Assembly: GCF_003043945.1 (NCBI RefSeq)
Contig: NZ_PYXG01000002.1
Location: 527,501-591,500 of the forward strand
DNA: 64,000 bases
Source: Prevotella sp. oral taxon 376
GTDB lineage: Bacteria > Bacteroidota > Bacteroidia > Bacteroidales > Bacteroidaceae
Reading direction: 5' to 3'
The notes beneath the pieces are model-generated. The model had not been told where the DNA came from. It made no database searches and saw only the letters and a list, made by a program, of their open reading frames with translations. Of the stretch, positions 1 through 10,870 are shown one piece after another (the stretch's first letter is position 1; every line of letters starts with the position of its first letter). A program made the position numbers and the translations under genes.

Positions 1-110
1 GGCAAGGCGCGGCGGAGGACCATCCCCGAAAAAATATGGGAAAGAGAGAACAGGAAACAGGAGGGAAGAGAACCGAAAGACACACGGAAAAAACCCAATG
101 CCGTCTCCAG

Positions 111-1643
<1,533 letters not shown>

Positions 1644-1921
1644 AAAAAATCATGTGGCGGCGCCAAATTCCCAAAAAAGGAAACGGCGCGCGCCGATCCG
1701 GTCAGAACGGCTATCCGGAATCCGTGGAATCTTCCCAATACCAATCAAGGAAAAGGGAAAAACGGACTCTTCCTGAAAAATGACAGGCAAAAACCAAACC
1801 GGGCAACGAGCGCCGGGAAGGAGAATGCCTGGACTTCCTGTACTACCTGTCTCTCTATGTAAGAATGCCAAAGAACGAAAAATATCAAGCTAACGACCCG
1901 CAAAATGGGCGAAAGCGAGTG

Positions 1922-1953
1922 CAAAGGTAACACAAAAAAAACAACCGGCCAAA
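1922..1953 (-). promoter_or_regulatory. rRNA operon promoter, Bacteroidota sigma-ABfr type
   Basis: Read on the minus strand this is TTTG (1950-1953), a 20-base spacer and TACCTTTG (1922-1929). This is an exact fit to the -33 TTTG / -7 TAnnTTTG consensus of the Bacteroidota primary sigma factor. It lies about 280 bases before the 16S 5' end, a normal leader length for an rRNA operon. The A/T tract between the motifs is also typical of a strong promoter. Confidence 0.8.
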
Positions 1954-2097
1954 CTTTGGGGGAGATAATTTCAGGAATAAGGAAAAGTTTTCGGAAATGT
2001 TGACAAAACAAAAGGAAAGGGAAAAAAGGAGGGAAAGCATACATTATTATATATAAAAGGGGACAGGGGGGAGCGGGAAAGCAATGAAAAAAGGAAC

Positions 2098-2185
2098 GAA
2101 ACCGGCGGGATCGGCAGACAAAACCGGCGGGATTGACCGACAAACTCGCCGGGATCGGCAGACGAAATCGGCGGGATCGGCAGGC
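2098..2185. repeat. 22-bp tandem repeat, four units (locus A of a dispersed family)
   Basis: Four consecutive degenerate 22-base units start at 2098, 2120, 2142 and 2164. The best conserved core is GACGAAATCGGCG or GACAAAACCGGCG, followed by a GATCGGC-like second half. The array lies just 3' of the GntR gene, between it and the rRNA promoter. Related 22-base units occur at 17908-17970 and 34926-34991. Function is unknown. Confidence 0.8.
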
Positions 2186-2205
2186 CGGGGACGGCAGGAA
2201 AAAGG

Positions 2206-2937
2206 CTAACGAACGGACTCGACCGTATAGGAAAAACTGTGAGACTCGTAATAGCCGAGGTTATACTCTATCGGAACATCGTTTACATCCAGCACGAGAC
2301 GCTTGCGAACCAGGATCGCATCCTCGGAGCTGATGTTCAATTTCTTGGCAATGTCAGCACCCGCCAGCCTTGCCTTTATCTCCTCTTTACTCGTATTCAC
2401 GGTGATTCCATAGTCGTGCTCAAGAATTTCATACAAGGGCCGCTGGAAAACCTCGTCGTCCTTGAAAAGGATATTCGGATTAAAATAAGAAATAAAGTAA
2501 ACGAACGGATAACTGGTATTGCCCCTCACCCGTTCCAAGACAAGGCAAGGTTTCCGGACGCCCTCCCCCATCCCGAAAAAGGCGGCAATCTCCCCGGTAG
2601 GCTCCTTGTAGCTTATGTGTAACTCATAGTTTCGGACCTCGATGCCGAGCAGACGCATCTCCTGAGAGAAACTGAGCCAGTTCTTCATACGGCTGACAAG
2701 TCCCTTGCGAACCACTTTCGTGCCCACACGGCGCTTCCGCACGAGGAGTCCCTCGTAGACAAGCTTATTGATGGCCTGGCGAAGGGTGTTACGCGAAATA
2801 CCGAGCTGCTGGGACAGGGTAACCTCGTCAGGGAGCACCTTGCCATTCTTATATTCGGGTTCCTCGATTAGTTTTCTCAGTATGTTCTCCGCCTGAACAT
2901 GCAACGGCAAATCTCTTTTTGGGCATATTTCTTCCAT
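2206..2937 (-). CDS. GntR/HutC-family transcriptional regulator
   Basis: Protein of 243 residues. The first 75 or so form a GntR winged helix-turn-helix (LPDEVTLSQQLGISRNTLRQ, then the INKLVYEGLLVRKRRVGTKV wing). The rest fits a UTRA ligand-binding domain, with conserved features such as LVLERVR and PFVYFISYFNP. The HutC/UTRA subfamily usually binds sugar phosphates or related metabolites. It is transcribed divergently from the mannose isomerase gene about 135 bases away, so control of the neighbouring mannose locus is the obvious inference. A possible promoter (TTTG-N19-TTTCTTTG) lies at 2969-2999 on the minus strand. The exact effector is not deducible. Confidence 0.85.
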   Translation of the reverse strand: MEEICPKRDLPLHVQAENILRKLIEEPEYKNGKVLPDEVTLSQQLGISRNTLRQAINKLVYEGLLVRKRRVGTKVVRKGLVSRMKNWLSFSQEMRLLGIEVRNYELHISYKEPTGEIAAFFGMGEGVRKPCLVLERVRGNTSYPFVYFISYFNPNILFKDDEVFQRPLYEILEHDYGITVNTSKEEIKARLAGADIAKKLNISSEDAILVRKRLVLDVNDVPIEYNLGYYESHSFSYTVESVR

Positions 2938-3028
2938 GAATCTTCTCTGTTTTCTGCAGTTGTAATAGCAAAGAAAATAAAAAAAGACAGAAAAACAAAG
3001 TTATAACATCAATTTTTCCTGTTTTTTA

Positions 3029-3059
3029 TTGCTTATTAAGATTTTAATCATTATATTTG
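3029..3059 (+). promoter_or_regulatory. Promoter of the mannose isomerase operon
   Basis: TTG at 3029-3031, a 20-base spacer and TATATTTG at 3052-3059 match the Bacteroidota -33/-7 consensus. The expected transcription start is only a few bases before the first ATG at 3073, which favours ATG 3097 as the real start codon of the next gene. Confidence 0.7.
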
Positions 3060-3072
3060 CACAAAACCAAAT

Positions 3073-4824
3073 ATGTTCAAACAAATAAAGGCCGTAATGA
3101 GAAAACCTAATTATGACAAATATCCTGCCACTCCCGTGAATGGTTCCATTTATCAAGGCTGGGACAGCATTATAGCAGAACTTGAAAGCCGATATGGAAA
3201 TCGGCAGCAATGGGCTATTGAGCTTTATGCAGGAGCCATGGAAGAAGAGTTCATCTCTGCCTTCGAGAGAACGGGACGCAGGATCGTGTCGACCCGGAAC
3301 CTCATGAAGCCTCAACAGGAAATCGAGGAACTCACGCAACGGTTTATGACCGACGATGTGCTGTTCGGCTTTATTTCCAATGTTTCGTTAGACGAATACT
3401 TCTGTCAGGACAAGGTTGACGAGTTCTTAACAGAATCCAAGGATGAGCCTATAATAATATTAGGTACGGGCGCGGCAAAACTCGCAGCTAAAGATGCCCC
3501 CGTCGTCTATGCCGACATGGCACGATGGGAAATCCAGCAAAGATTCCGCCGGCACGAGGTAAAGGCCTTGGGATACGACAACCACGAGGAGACTCCTTCG
3601 CTTCAGTATAAACGCGGATACTTCAACGACTGGAACATCTGCGACCGCTACAAGCACGAATTAGGCACGGCCCACCGCATCGAGTACTGGATTGACAGCA
3701 ACCAGGCGGGAAACCCCAAAATGATCAGCAACCAAACCTTCGAGGAGGGTATTCAGAAGACTGCGAGAAAGCCCTTCCGGGTGGTTCCGTTCTTTGACCC
3801 TGCACCCTGGGGCGGGCAATGGATGAAAAAGGTTTGCGACTTAGACCGCTCCGAGGACAACTACGGATGGTGCTTCGACTGCGTACCAGAAGAGAACAGC
3901 CTTCTGCTCGATGTGGAGGGTGTACGATTCGAACTTCCCGCACAAGACCTTGTATTATTTGAAACCATGCCTCTGCTCGGCGAGGCCGTCGAGAGCCGAT
4001 TCGGCAGAAGCTTTCCCATCCGATTCGACTTCCTGGACACCATGGACGGGGGAAACCTGAGCCTGCAGGTACATCCCACGACACAATTTATTCAGACAAA
4101 TTTCGGCATCCACTATACCCAGGACGAAAGCTATTACCTGCTGGATGCCGATGAAGACGCCGTGATCTATCTTGGATTGAAGGAGGGAATCAACCCAACG
4201 GAAATGATTGACGAGATGCACGACGCCCAGAAGAACGGAACGGAATTCCCTGTTGAGCAATATGTCAACAAGATACCAGCCAAAAAGCATGACCACTTCC
4301 TCATCCCCAACGGCACCATCCACTGCTCCGGACGCAACTGTATGGTGCTGGAAATCAGCGCGACACCGAACATATTTACCTTCAAGCTCTACGATTGGCA
4401 GCGATTAGGGCTTGATGGGAAGCCTCGCCCAATTAATATAGAAAGAGGTAGGCAGGTCATCAAATGGGAGCGCGACACGAGATATGTACGAGAACACTTG
4501 GCAAACCACATTGAGCTCCTCGCCGAAACCCCGCACTGCAAGAAGGAGCGCACAGGGCTTCACCCCAATGAATTTATCGAAACAACACGCTACACCTTCG
4601 ACGAGAAGATATCTCTGCACAATGCCGGAAGCGTGCATGTGCTCAACCTTGCCAAAGGAGAGGAGGTCGTCATTGAAAGTCCATGCGGAGCCTTTGAGCC
4701 TTTCGTGGTACACTATGTCGAAACCTTCATCGTGCCGGCATGCGTCGGGACATACACCGTCCGCCCTTTTGGGAAGTCAGAAGGCAAAACCTGCAAACTC
4801 ATCGAAGCGCATGTGAGAGTATAA
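3073..4824 (+). CDS. Class I mannose-6-phosphate isomerase with N-terminal extension
   Basis: Protein of 583 residues, much longer than a simple class I phosphomannose isomerase (about 310-400). The C-terminal half is the isomerase: NLSLQVHPTT (about 331-340) carries the Gln and His zinc ligands, DESYYLL holds the likely Glu ligand, and FLIPNGTIHCSG (about 408-419) the last His. It should interconvert mannose-6-P and fructose-6-P. The N-terminal 230 or so residues form a separate domain containing PIIILGTGAA and YADMARWEIQQRFRRHE; similar fused proteins are known in Bacteroidota, but the domain's role is unclear. The start could be ATG 3097 (MRKPNYDKYP), since the promoter sits very close to ATG 3073. 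It is the only intact catabolic gene in this locus. Confidence 0.82.
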   Translation: MFKQIKAVMRKPNYDKYPATPVNGSIYQGWDSIIAELESRYGNRQQWAIELYAGAMEEEFISAFERTGRRIVSTRNLMKPQQEIEELTQRFMTDDVLFGFISNVSLDEYFCQDKVDEFLTESKDEPIIILGTGAAKLAAKDAPVVYADMARWEIQQRFRRHEVKALGYDNHEETPSLQYKRGYFNDWNICDRYKHELGTAHRIEYWIDSNQAGNPKMISNQTFEEGIQKTARKPFRVVPFFDPAPWGGQWMKKVCDLDRSEDNYGWCFDCVPEENSLLLDVEGVRFELPAQDLVLFETMPLLGEAVESRFGRSFPIRFDFLDTMDGGNLSLQVHPTTQFIQTNFGIHYTQDESYYLLDADEDAVIYLGLKEGINPTEMIDEMHDAQKNGTEFPVEQYVNKIPAKKHDHFLIPNGTIHCSGRNCMVLEISATPNIFTFKLYDWQRLGLDGKPRPINIERGRQVIKWERDTRYVREHLANHIELLAETPHCKKERTGLHPNEFIETTRYTFDEKISLHNAGSVHVLNLAKGEEVVIESPCGAFEPFVVHYVETFIVPACVGTYTVRPFGKSEGKTCKLIEAHVRV

Positions 4825-4879
4825 AACCTATAAAAAAAATCTCAAACAACGAATTTATGAAACTAAATTTATGTTCTAG

Positions 4880-5041
4880 ACCGCAAAACAAGTTAATCCT
4901 ATTAACGACGGCGGACTATGGTGGAACGAAGATGAGAAGAACTTCCAGGGAAACGGCAACTCCAATAAGCCCACATGTGCCAACGGAGACGCGGCATTGG
5001 AGTCGTTGGGCCTGATCTCTATTTACAAGAACGAAAGATAA
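4880..5041 (+). pseudogene. 3'-end remnant of an unidentified gene
   Basis: An open frame right after an in-frame TAG (4877-4879) reads about 53 residues up to TAA at 5039-5041. It includes INDGGLWWNEDEKNFQG and DAALESLGLISIYKNER. It has the look of the C-terminus of a larger secreted or glycosidase-like protein, but no start or signal is present and the family is not recognised. It lies between the isomerase and the GH92 gene, so it is probably the leftover of a deleted gene of the same sugar-use locus. Confidence 0.45.
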
Positions 5042-5118
5042 CAAATGATTCTACATGCTAGTGCGGTGGAAGCCTTTTCCTAAATTAGCTGCTGTTGCCA
5101 ATTCTGTTACCAGCAGCT

Positions 5119-5175
5119 TGTAATCGGGTTACACGCAGTGTGTAATCAAATTACACACCGTTTGTAATAGAACAC
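5119..5175. promoter_or_regulatory. Operator-like palindrome array upstream of the GH92 gene
   Basis: Two clear palindromes, TGTAATCGGGTTACA (5119-5133) and TGTGTAATCAAATTACACA (5139-5157), have centres about 22 bases apart. A third half-site, TTGTAAT (5163-5169), follows at similar spacing. The array lies 40-100 bases before the GH92 start. Two-turn spacing suggests cooperative binding of a dimeric regulator, possibly the GntR protein at 2206, but this is inference. A terminator role is less likely since no T-tract follows. Confidence 0.5.
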
Positions 5176-5216
5176 GGAAATGCTTCCGGCCCTGCCATCA
5201 CTAATATGAAACAGCA

Positions 5217-7512
5217 ATGAAAACGATTAGATATGCCCGTTTTATTATCCTTCTGACGGGAATTCAACTGGCTTCTGCCCAAGACTTCACGAAATATGTA
5301 AACCCAAACCTTGGCGTTACTCATAGTCGATGGTTTTTCTATACTCCAGCCTCTATGCCTTTTGGCATGGCAAAACTGGGGGCTTCAACCAACGGGACCT
5401 ATGGTAACAAGCAGGGATGGGAAGCCGTAGGCTATCAAGACAACCATCGCTCGATCGACGGATTCCCGTGTTTCCATGAATTTCAGATAGGTGGCGTTTC
5501 GCTGATACCTGTCGTCGGAGAGATAAAAACCATACCCGGGAAAGTGGAAAACCCAGAGGAAGGCTTCCGCTCCAACTTCGAAAAGAGCACGGAATTTGCT
5601 ACAGCCGGCTACTATACGGTCGTATTGAAAGACTATCGAACAAAGGTGGAACTTACCGCAACCAATCGAGTGGGATTCCAGAGATACACTTTTCCCGCAG
5701 CCCAAGATGCCCACATCCTGTTCAATATAGGGAACCGACAGGGAGAAAGCGGCGAGGTAAAGGATGCCTACATCGGCAATATCAATGGTAATGTCATAGA
5801 AGGATATGTGATAACAAAGCCTGAATATGTAAAGAAATACCAGCAGGAAGCCACCGTTCCAATGTATTTCTACGCGGTATTGAGCAAGGTTCCCAATTCT
5901 GTCTCCGTCTTCCAGGAAGGAGAAACACCCCGCATGGGCAGTCAGATCCACGGCAAAGGCGCCATGATGAGCGCCAACTTCGCTATAGAAGAAAATGAGC
6001 AGATAGAGGTAAAGATAGGGCTCTCTTACACTTCTATCGAGAATGCCCGCAACAATCTACAGGCCGAAGCCTCAAAACTATCTTTTGACAAGGCCCGCGG
6101 AAACGCCACCAAGACATGGAATGAATTTCTGAGCAGAATCGAGGTAACAGATGAATCAGAGGTCAACAAGACCAAATTCTACACAGGCCTTTGGCTACAT
6201 CCCGCTGGACAAGAACAAGAAGCCAAAGTTTAACCACTACAACACAGATGCCATGTGGGGAGCCTACTGGAACCTCACCACACTTTGGGCCATCGCCTAT
6301 CCCGAGTATTACAACGATTTCATCAATAGTCAGCTGCTTGTATACAAGGACGCGGGCTGGCTTGGCGACGGCATTGCCGCCAGCAAATATGTCTCAGGCG
6401 TGGGAACCAACATGATGCCCATCATCTTTGCCGGAGCCTACAACTGCGGAATACGAAACTATGATATAGAACTGGCTTATGAGGCTGCCCTGAAAAATGA
6501 GCTGTGCGACAAAAAGCGGCCTGAAGGCGCGGGCAAGAAGGATGTGGGGCTCTTCGTAAGGAACGGCTTTGTTCCATACAACCATGCCACCGACTTCGGT
6601 ACAGACGACAAGGGATCTTGCTTCTCCGCGTCTCATACTCTGGAATACAGTTTCAGCGCATATGTCATGGCTCAATGGGCAAAGGCCTTGGGCAGGACTG
6701 CCGACTACGAGAAGTTCATCTCTCTTTCCAATGGATGGACCCGGCTTTTCGATGAAGACCTGAAGTTAATCCATCCAAGAGGCGTCGACGGGAGATTTCT
6801 TGACAACTTTGATCCCTTGCAGCCATGGAGAGGCTTTCAGGAAGGCAATGCGACACAATACACCTTCTATGTCCCCCAGAATCCACTACTGCTCATAAGC
6901 AAAGTGGGAAAAGACAAGTTCAACACGCTTTTGGACAATATCTTCACGGAATCACAGAAGAATATTTTCGGAGGCGGCAAGGTCTCCGACGCTTTCTCTG
7001 GCCTCCAGGCCGTCTATAACCAAGGCAACCAACCCTGCCTGCATATAGCCTGGCTGTTCAACTTCTCTGGCACTCCATACCTTACACAGAAGTGGACTCA
7101 CATGATATGCGATGAATTTTATGGACATACGGACGAGCACGGATACGGGTATGGACAAGATGAAGACCAGGGACAAATGGGTGCTTGGTATGTATTGAAT
7201 ACCCTTGGCCTGTTTGATGTACAGGGTGGTACACCTATCCAGCCAACCTTCCAGTTCGGAAGTCCTGCCTTCCGCAAGGTTGTTATCAAGCTAAACAAGA
7301 TGACGGCAAAGGGCAGGAAACTCATCATTACGACCGATAAACAGGGAAATAATCCCTATTATGTGCAATCGGCCATATGGAACGGCAAGCCTCTAAACGA
7401 CTGCTGGATGTATCGTGAAGAACTTCTGAAAGGAGGCAGACTCCACTTCGTCATGGGAACAGAGCCTCAAAAAAGCTGGGGAACTTCCTCTACCCCACCT
7501 TGTCCACAATAA
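5217..7512 (+). pseudogene. GH92 alpha-mannosidase, broken by a frame-changing internal deletion
   Basis: The first reading frame (5217-6233) starts with a signal peptide (MKTIRYARFIILLTGIQLAS) and the GH92 N-terminal beta-sandwich (YVNPNLGV, IDGFPCFHEFQIGG). The second frame (6151-7512) carries the catalytic (alpha/alpha)6 domain: FNHYNTDAMWGAYWN, GWLGDGIAASKYVSGVG, EGNATQYTFYVPQ and GYGQDEDQGQMGAWYV. The frames meet near 6185-6205, where KTKFYTGL is followed directly by FGYIPLD in the other frame. Family members have about two dozen extra residues there, so a deletion of roughly 65-75 bases that is not a multiple of three is the best explanation. The enzyme would hydrolyse alpha-mannosides of glycans in the periplasm or at the surface. 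As written it cannot be made full length; an assembly error is the alternative. Confidence 0.85.
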
Positions 7513-7536
7513 GAAAGAGAAACAAACATACTGAAC

Positions 7537-8691
7537 ATGAAAAGCAAATCTACGCACTTCCAGCTGCTGCCGATTTTATTGGGATTCTTTGTCATGGGTT
7601 TCTGCGATATCGTGGGGATATCATCGGACTATGTGCAGAAGACATTCAACTGGTCGGATACCATGACAGGATTCGTTCCTTCTATGGTATTCATATGGTT
7701 CTTGTTTCTCGGCATCCCGATAGGCAACAAGATGAGCCAATGGGGAAGGAAGAACACCGTCCTCTTAAGCTTTGGTATTACCGTCATCGGTATGTTTTTG
7801 CCCCTTGTCAGCTATAATGGCGCCATCTGCCTCGTGGCCTTCGCCTTGCTTGGTATGGGCAACACCATACTGCAAATATCATTGAATCCGCTATTGAAAA
7901 ATGTACTTACGAACCCGAAATACCTGGCAAGCGGGCTGACGGCAGGACAAGTGGTGAAGGCACTGTCCTCACTCGCCGGTCCGGAGATCGTATTGCTCGC
8001 CCTGCACTATTTCGGCGAAGAATACTGGTATTATTGCTTTCCCATACTGGGCACAATCACCCTGATCTCCGCGATATGACTGATGTCTGTCCACATCGAG
8101 AGGGAGCGGGATACGGAAAAGAGGGCTTCCGTGAAAGAAATCTGGGCGATTCTGAAAGGCAAAACCATCCTGCTGTTATTCTTAGGCATCTTCTTCATCG
8201 TCGGCTATGATGTCGCCACCAACTTCATAAGCTCAAAGCTCATGGCAGAAAGGTTCAATTGGGGACCGGAGCAGACGAAGCTGGCTCCCCAGATATACTT
8301 CCTGCTCAGGACGATCGGCGCGTTTGCCGGCAGCATCTTCCTTGCGAAAGTGAGCGAATTAAAGTATTTCAAGATAACCATCCTATTAGCATTGGTGAGT
8401 GTGCTGGGCCTTATCTTTATCAAAGTTGACTATGTGGACATGGCATTGATCGGAGCACTGGGACTCTTCGGAGCCCCTGTTTTCCCCATCATATATGCCA
8501 TGGCATTGGAAGATAGTCCCCAAAAGGCCGACCAGATTTCCGGTCTCATGATAACAGCCATTGCGGGCGGAGGCGTAATTCCTCCCGTCATAGGGTTCTT
8601 CATGGACTTATGGGGAGTAACGGGAGGCGTCTGCGTGATCCTTCTTTGCACGACATATCTTTGCTATTGCGCTTTCCATGGCAAGCGATAA
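7537..8691 (+). pseudogene. Sugar MFS transporter interrupted by an in-frame stop
   Basis: Both halves are in the same frame. Residues 1-180 hold the first set of membrane helices (LPILLGFFVMGFCDIVGI, SMVFIWFLFLGIPIGNKMSQ with the MFS loop 2/3 signature). An in-frame TGA at 8077-8079 follows SAI, then the frame continues as LMSVHIERERD and the second set of helices to 8691. Total length of about 384 codons fits an FHS/fucose-permease-like sugar transporter. A TGG to TGA change would account for the stop. It would import the monosaccharide, probably mannose, feeding the isomerase. It follows the GH92 gene by 24 bases. Confidence 0.85.
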
Positions 8692-8776
8692 CGGCTTCCG
8701 GAAATCGCGAAGGAGCAAGAATCCAGACCGATGGGCAAGAGACCTCCCCACTCTGAATCGCCATTAAAACGAGTTT

Positions 8777-8807
8777 TGTGCGCATATAACTTATGCGCAC
8801 ATTTTTT
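8777..8807 (+). terminator. Rho-independent terminator after the mannose locus
   Basis: A perfect 10-base stem, TGTGCGCATA (8777-8786) and TATGCGCACA (8792-8801), with a 5-base loop, is followed by TTTTTT (8802-8807). It closes the mannose locus before the sigma factor gene. Confidence 0.9.
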
Positions 8808-8882
8808 AAGCTGCCCCTTTTTGAATCTTAAGAAGAGTTAAAATCATTGATTAATCCCGCCGTTTCCCGTTATATTAGCAGA

Positions 8883-9392
8883 ATGGAACAAAGAGAATTC
8901 GAACAAATCGCGGACAGTCTGCGGAAGAAGGCCCTGCAGATGAGCAGAAACTACCAGATTCCCGAGGAATCAGGAGAGGACATCGCACAAGACACGCTGC
9001 TCAAACTATGGCTGCACCGCGCCGAATTCTCCACGGCAGAAGACTGCCAACGGCTCGCGGGGCACATAGCCCGGCACCTCTGCATCGACCACTTCAGAAG
9101 CCATAGAAGGCTCGGCATACTCGAAAGCCTGTCGATTGCCGACGAGGCCTATGCCACACCCCACGACCGGTTGGTGGGTCTCGAGACCGGGCAATGGCTG
9201 GACGCAAGGATGCAGGAACTTCCCCCCAAGGAGTATGAGATACTCCGGCTCAGGCAGACAGAACAAAAAACCAACGCCGAGATAGCCGCCCTCCTGGGCA
9301 TCGGGAAAGGCTCCGTGGCGACACTACTCAGCAAAGCAAGAAAACAACTCTTTGAAGAAATAAAACGAAAAGACAGGTATGAAAACAGATAA
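8883..9392 (+). CDS. ECF-type RNA polymerase sigma factor
   Basis: 169 residues from ATG 8883. Region 2 is visible as EDIAQDTLLKLW and the DNA-binding LAGHIARHLCIDHFRSHRR. Region 4 is LPPKEYEILRLRQTEQKTNAEIAALLGIGKGSVATLLSKARKQL, a sigma-70 region 4 helix-turn-helix. An upstream TTG in the same frame (8847) would give 181 residues but adds nothing conserved. A promoter-like TTG-N21-TATATTAG (8847-8878) ends just before ATG 8883. The stop overlaps the next gene by 14 bases, so translational coupling with its probable anti-sigma partner is likely. Confidence 0.9.
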   Translation: MEQREFEQIADSLRKKALQMSRNYQIPEESGEDIAQDTLLKLWLHRAEFSTAEDCQRLAGHIARHLCIDHFRSHRRLGILESLSIADEAYATPHDRLVGLETGQWLDARMQELPPKEYEILRLRQTEQKTNAEIAALLGIGKGSVATLLSKARKQLFEEIKRKDRYENR

Positions 9393-10002
9393 GAACATAG
9401 AGCGCTTGCTCGAAAAATACATGCAGGGCGAAACAACACCCAAAGAAGAATCACAGCTTGCCGACTATTTTGCCGGGACAGAAGTCAGAGAGCAGTGGAA
9501 GCCCTATCAGGAAATGTTTGCCTTTCTTGGGAAAATGGATGGGAAAGATAAGCCCGAAGCGCGCCGGAGAAAGAATAAGGCGGCCCTCATATCCATTCTC
9601 TTGGCAGCCGCCGTCCTCCTCCTGCTCTTCGTCCTGTGGCCACGAGACAACAGCAAAGCCCTCATCCAGACTCCAGGACAGCCCGTCCTCGCACGGTCCG
9701 CAGATTCCGCCACAACCTTGAAAGCCGATACGGCAAGCAGGAAATCACGACCTGGGGAAACTCGGCATCCCAGGAAAAAACAAATAACCCGCGGAAACCC
9801 ACGGCCACCCAAGAGCTACATGGCACAGGGCGCGGCAACATCGACACAAGAAAAGGCCGACCGACTGGTGGAGCAGAAACTGCGGGAACTCGAAAGAAAA
9901 CTGGCCACGGCCGACAAGACCATCGACCTCTACATCCTGCAGCAGGAATACCTCACGGCCCAGATGATAGAGGAGGAAGAGACGGAAACCATTTACGAAT
10001 AA
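9379..10002 (+). CDS. Membrane anti-sigma-factor-like protein
   Basis: 207 residues with the arrangement usual for Bacteroidota anti-sigma-like partners. There is a short cytoplasmic N-terminus (LLEKYMQGETTPKEESQLADYF, a motif typical of these proteins), one membrane helix at about 71-90 (ISILLAAAVLLLLFVLW), and a basic, low-complexity periplasmic region ending in a Glu-rich coiled segment. It overlaps the sigma gene by 14 bases. It probably holds the sigma factor inactive at the membrane. The inducing signal is unknown, and no classical zinc-binding ASD motif is visible. Confidence 0.75.
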   Translation: MKTDKNIERLLEKYMQGETTPKEESQLADYFAGTEVREQWKPYQEMFAFLGKMDGKDKPEARRRKNKAALISILLAAAVLLLLFVLWPRDNSKALIQTPGQPVLARSADSATTLKADTASRKSRPGETRHPRKKQITRGNPRPPKSYMAQGAATSTQEKADRLVEQKLRELERKLATADKTIDLYILQQEYLTAQMIEEEETETIYE

Positions 10003-10015
10003 AACCCATATAATC

Positions 10016-10870
10016 ATGAAGACGAAGAAACTATTTATCGCGGCGGCCATCACCCTGGCCCTACCGCTCACGGCAACCGCCCAAACACACCTGAAGAAAG
10101 CCACGGCCGACTTCCTCAACGGCAACGCCATGGACGAGTACATCAACAGCAGGTCGACGGAGAAAGGGGAAGACTACAGCTACAACATTACCTACTTCAG
10201 TATTCCCAAACCAAAGAGCGGTCAGCTCAAGGAAATCCTACGAGCCTTCGAGTTGGATGCCAAAGGGGCTTACGGCAGCTTCAGCAAGGGTGCCAACAAA
10301 GACTCCAACGCCTCTATTTCAATTGCCTACGGCAAAGACAACCGTCAGGGCGTGAGTTTCGGCACCCTTCAAGACCACAACTACAAGGCGGCCTACTTCA
10401 GAGACGGCAGCAACAAGGAGTTCCGCACGGTATACGCGCTGGTGTGGTATGACGAGAAGGGCGGCAACATCTCCGGCTCCCTGTGGATCATCTACGGGAA
10501 AGACCCGCAGAAGTCTAAAGGCTTCAGTATCTGGAACGGCAATGATCTGGAGCAACTGAAAGAACTCAAGAACATAGATTGGAACGCCTTCTCCTTCTCA
10601 AGGTCGGACAGCGTGGGGTCTGCCAAGGAGTTTCTCTCGCGCTTCGGAAGCCTCCGGGAACTTTATAAGACCGCGAAACAGGAGCAGGGCGGCGATCTCT
10701 ACCGCACCTCGATGGCAAACAAGATCATGCTCCTATGCAAGAGCGGGGGCAAGTATCTGAACCCAGACGAGAAAAAATTCGTGGCTGAGGGCATCAACGA
10801 GCTCAAGAAATACTGCTATGACAACTATCGCAAAGGACTCTTCGAACTGGCTGTGAAATACCTCAAATAA
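10016..10870 (+). CDS. Secreted protein of unknown function in the sigma operon
   Basis: 284 residues with a signal peptide (MKTKKLFIAAAITLALPLTATAQ). The mature part contains DYSYNITYFSIPKPKSGQL, two segments rich in Tyr and Lys, and a helical C-terminus with KYLNPDEKKFVAEGINELKK. I do not recognise a named family, although similar proteins downstream of ECF sigma / anti-sigma pairs occur in Bacteroidota. It begins 13 bases after the anti-sigma gene and is probably co-transcribed, which makes it a likely target or sensor of the sigma system. It probably works in the periplasm. Confidence 0.65.
   Translation: MKTKKLFIAAAITLALPLTATAQTHLKKATADFLNGNAMDEYINSRSTEKGEDYSYNITYFSIPKPKSGQLKEILRAFELDAKGAYGSFSKGANKDSNASISIAYGKDNRQGVSFGTLQDHNYKAAYFRDGSNKEFRTVYALVWYDEKGGNISGSLWIIYGKDPQKSKGFSIWNGNDLEQLKELKNIDWNAFSFSRSDSVGSAKEFLSRFGSLRELYKTAKQEQGGDLYRTSMANKIMLLCKSGGKYLNPDEKKFVAEGINELKKYCYDNYRKGLFELAVKYLK

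Noticed and set aside
2098..2185. A CRISPR array
   Set aside because: The 22-base units are directly adjacent without unique spacers, and no cas genes are in the window.
4880..5041. Assignment of the remnant to GH53
   Set aside because: The WW and ALESL words only vaguely resemble a GH53 end; there is not enough sequence to name a family.
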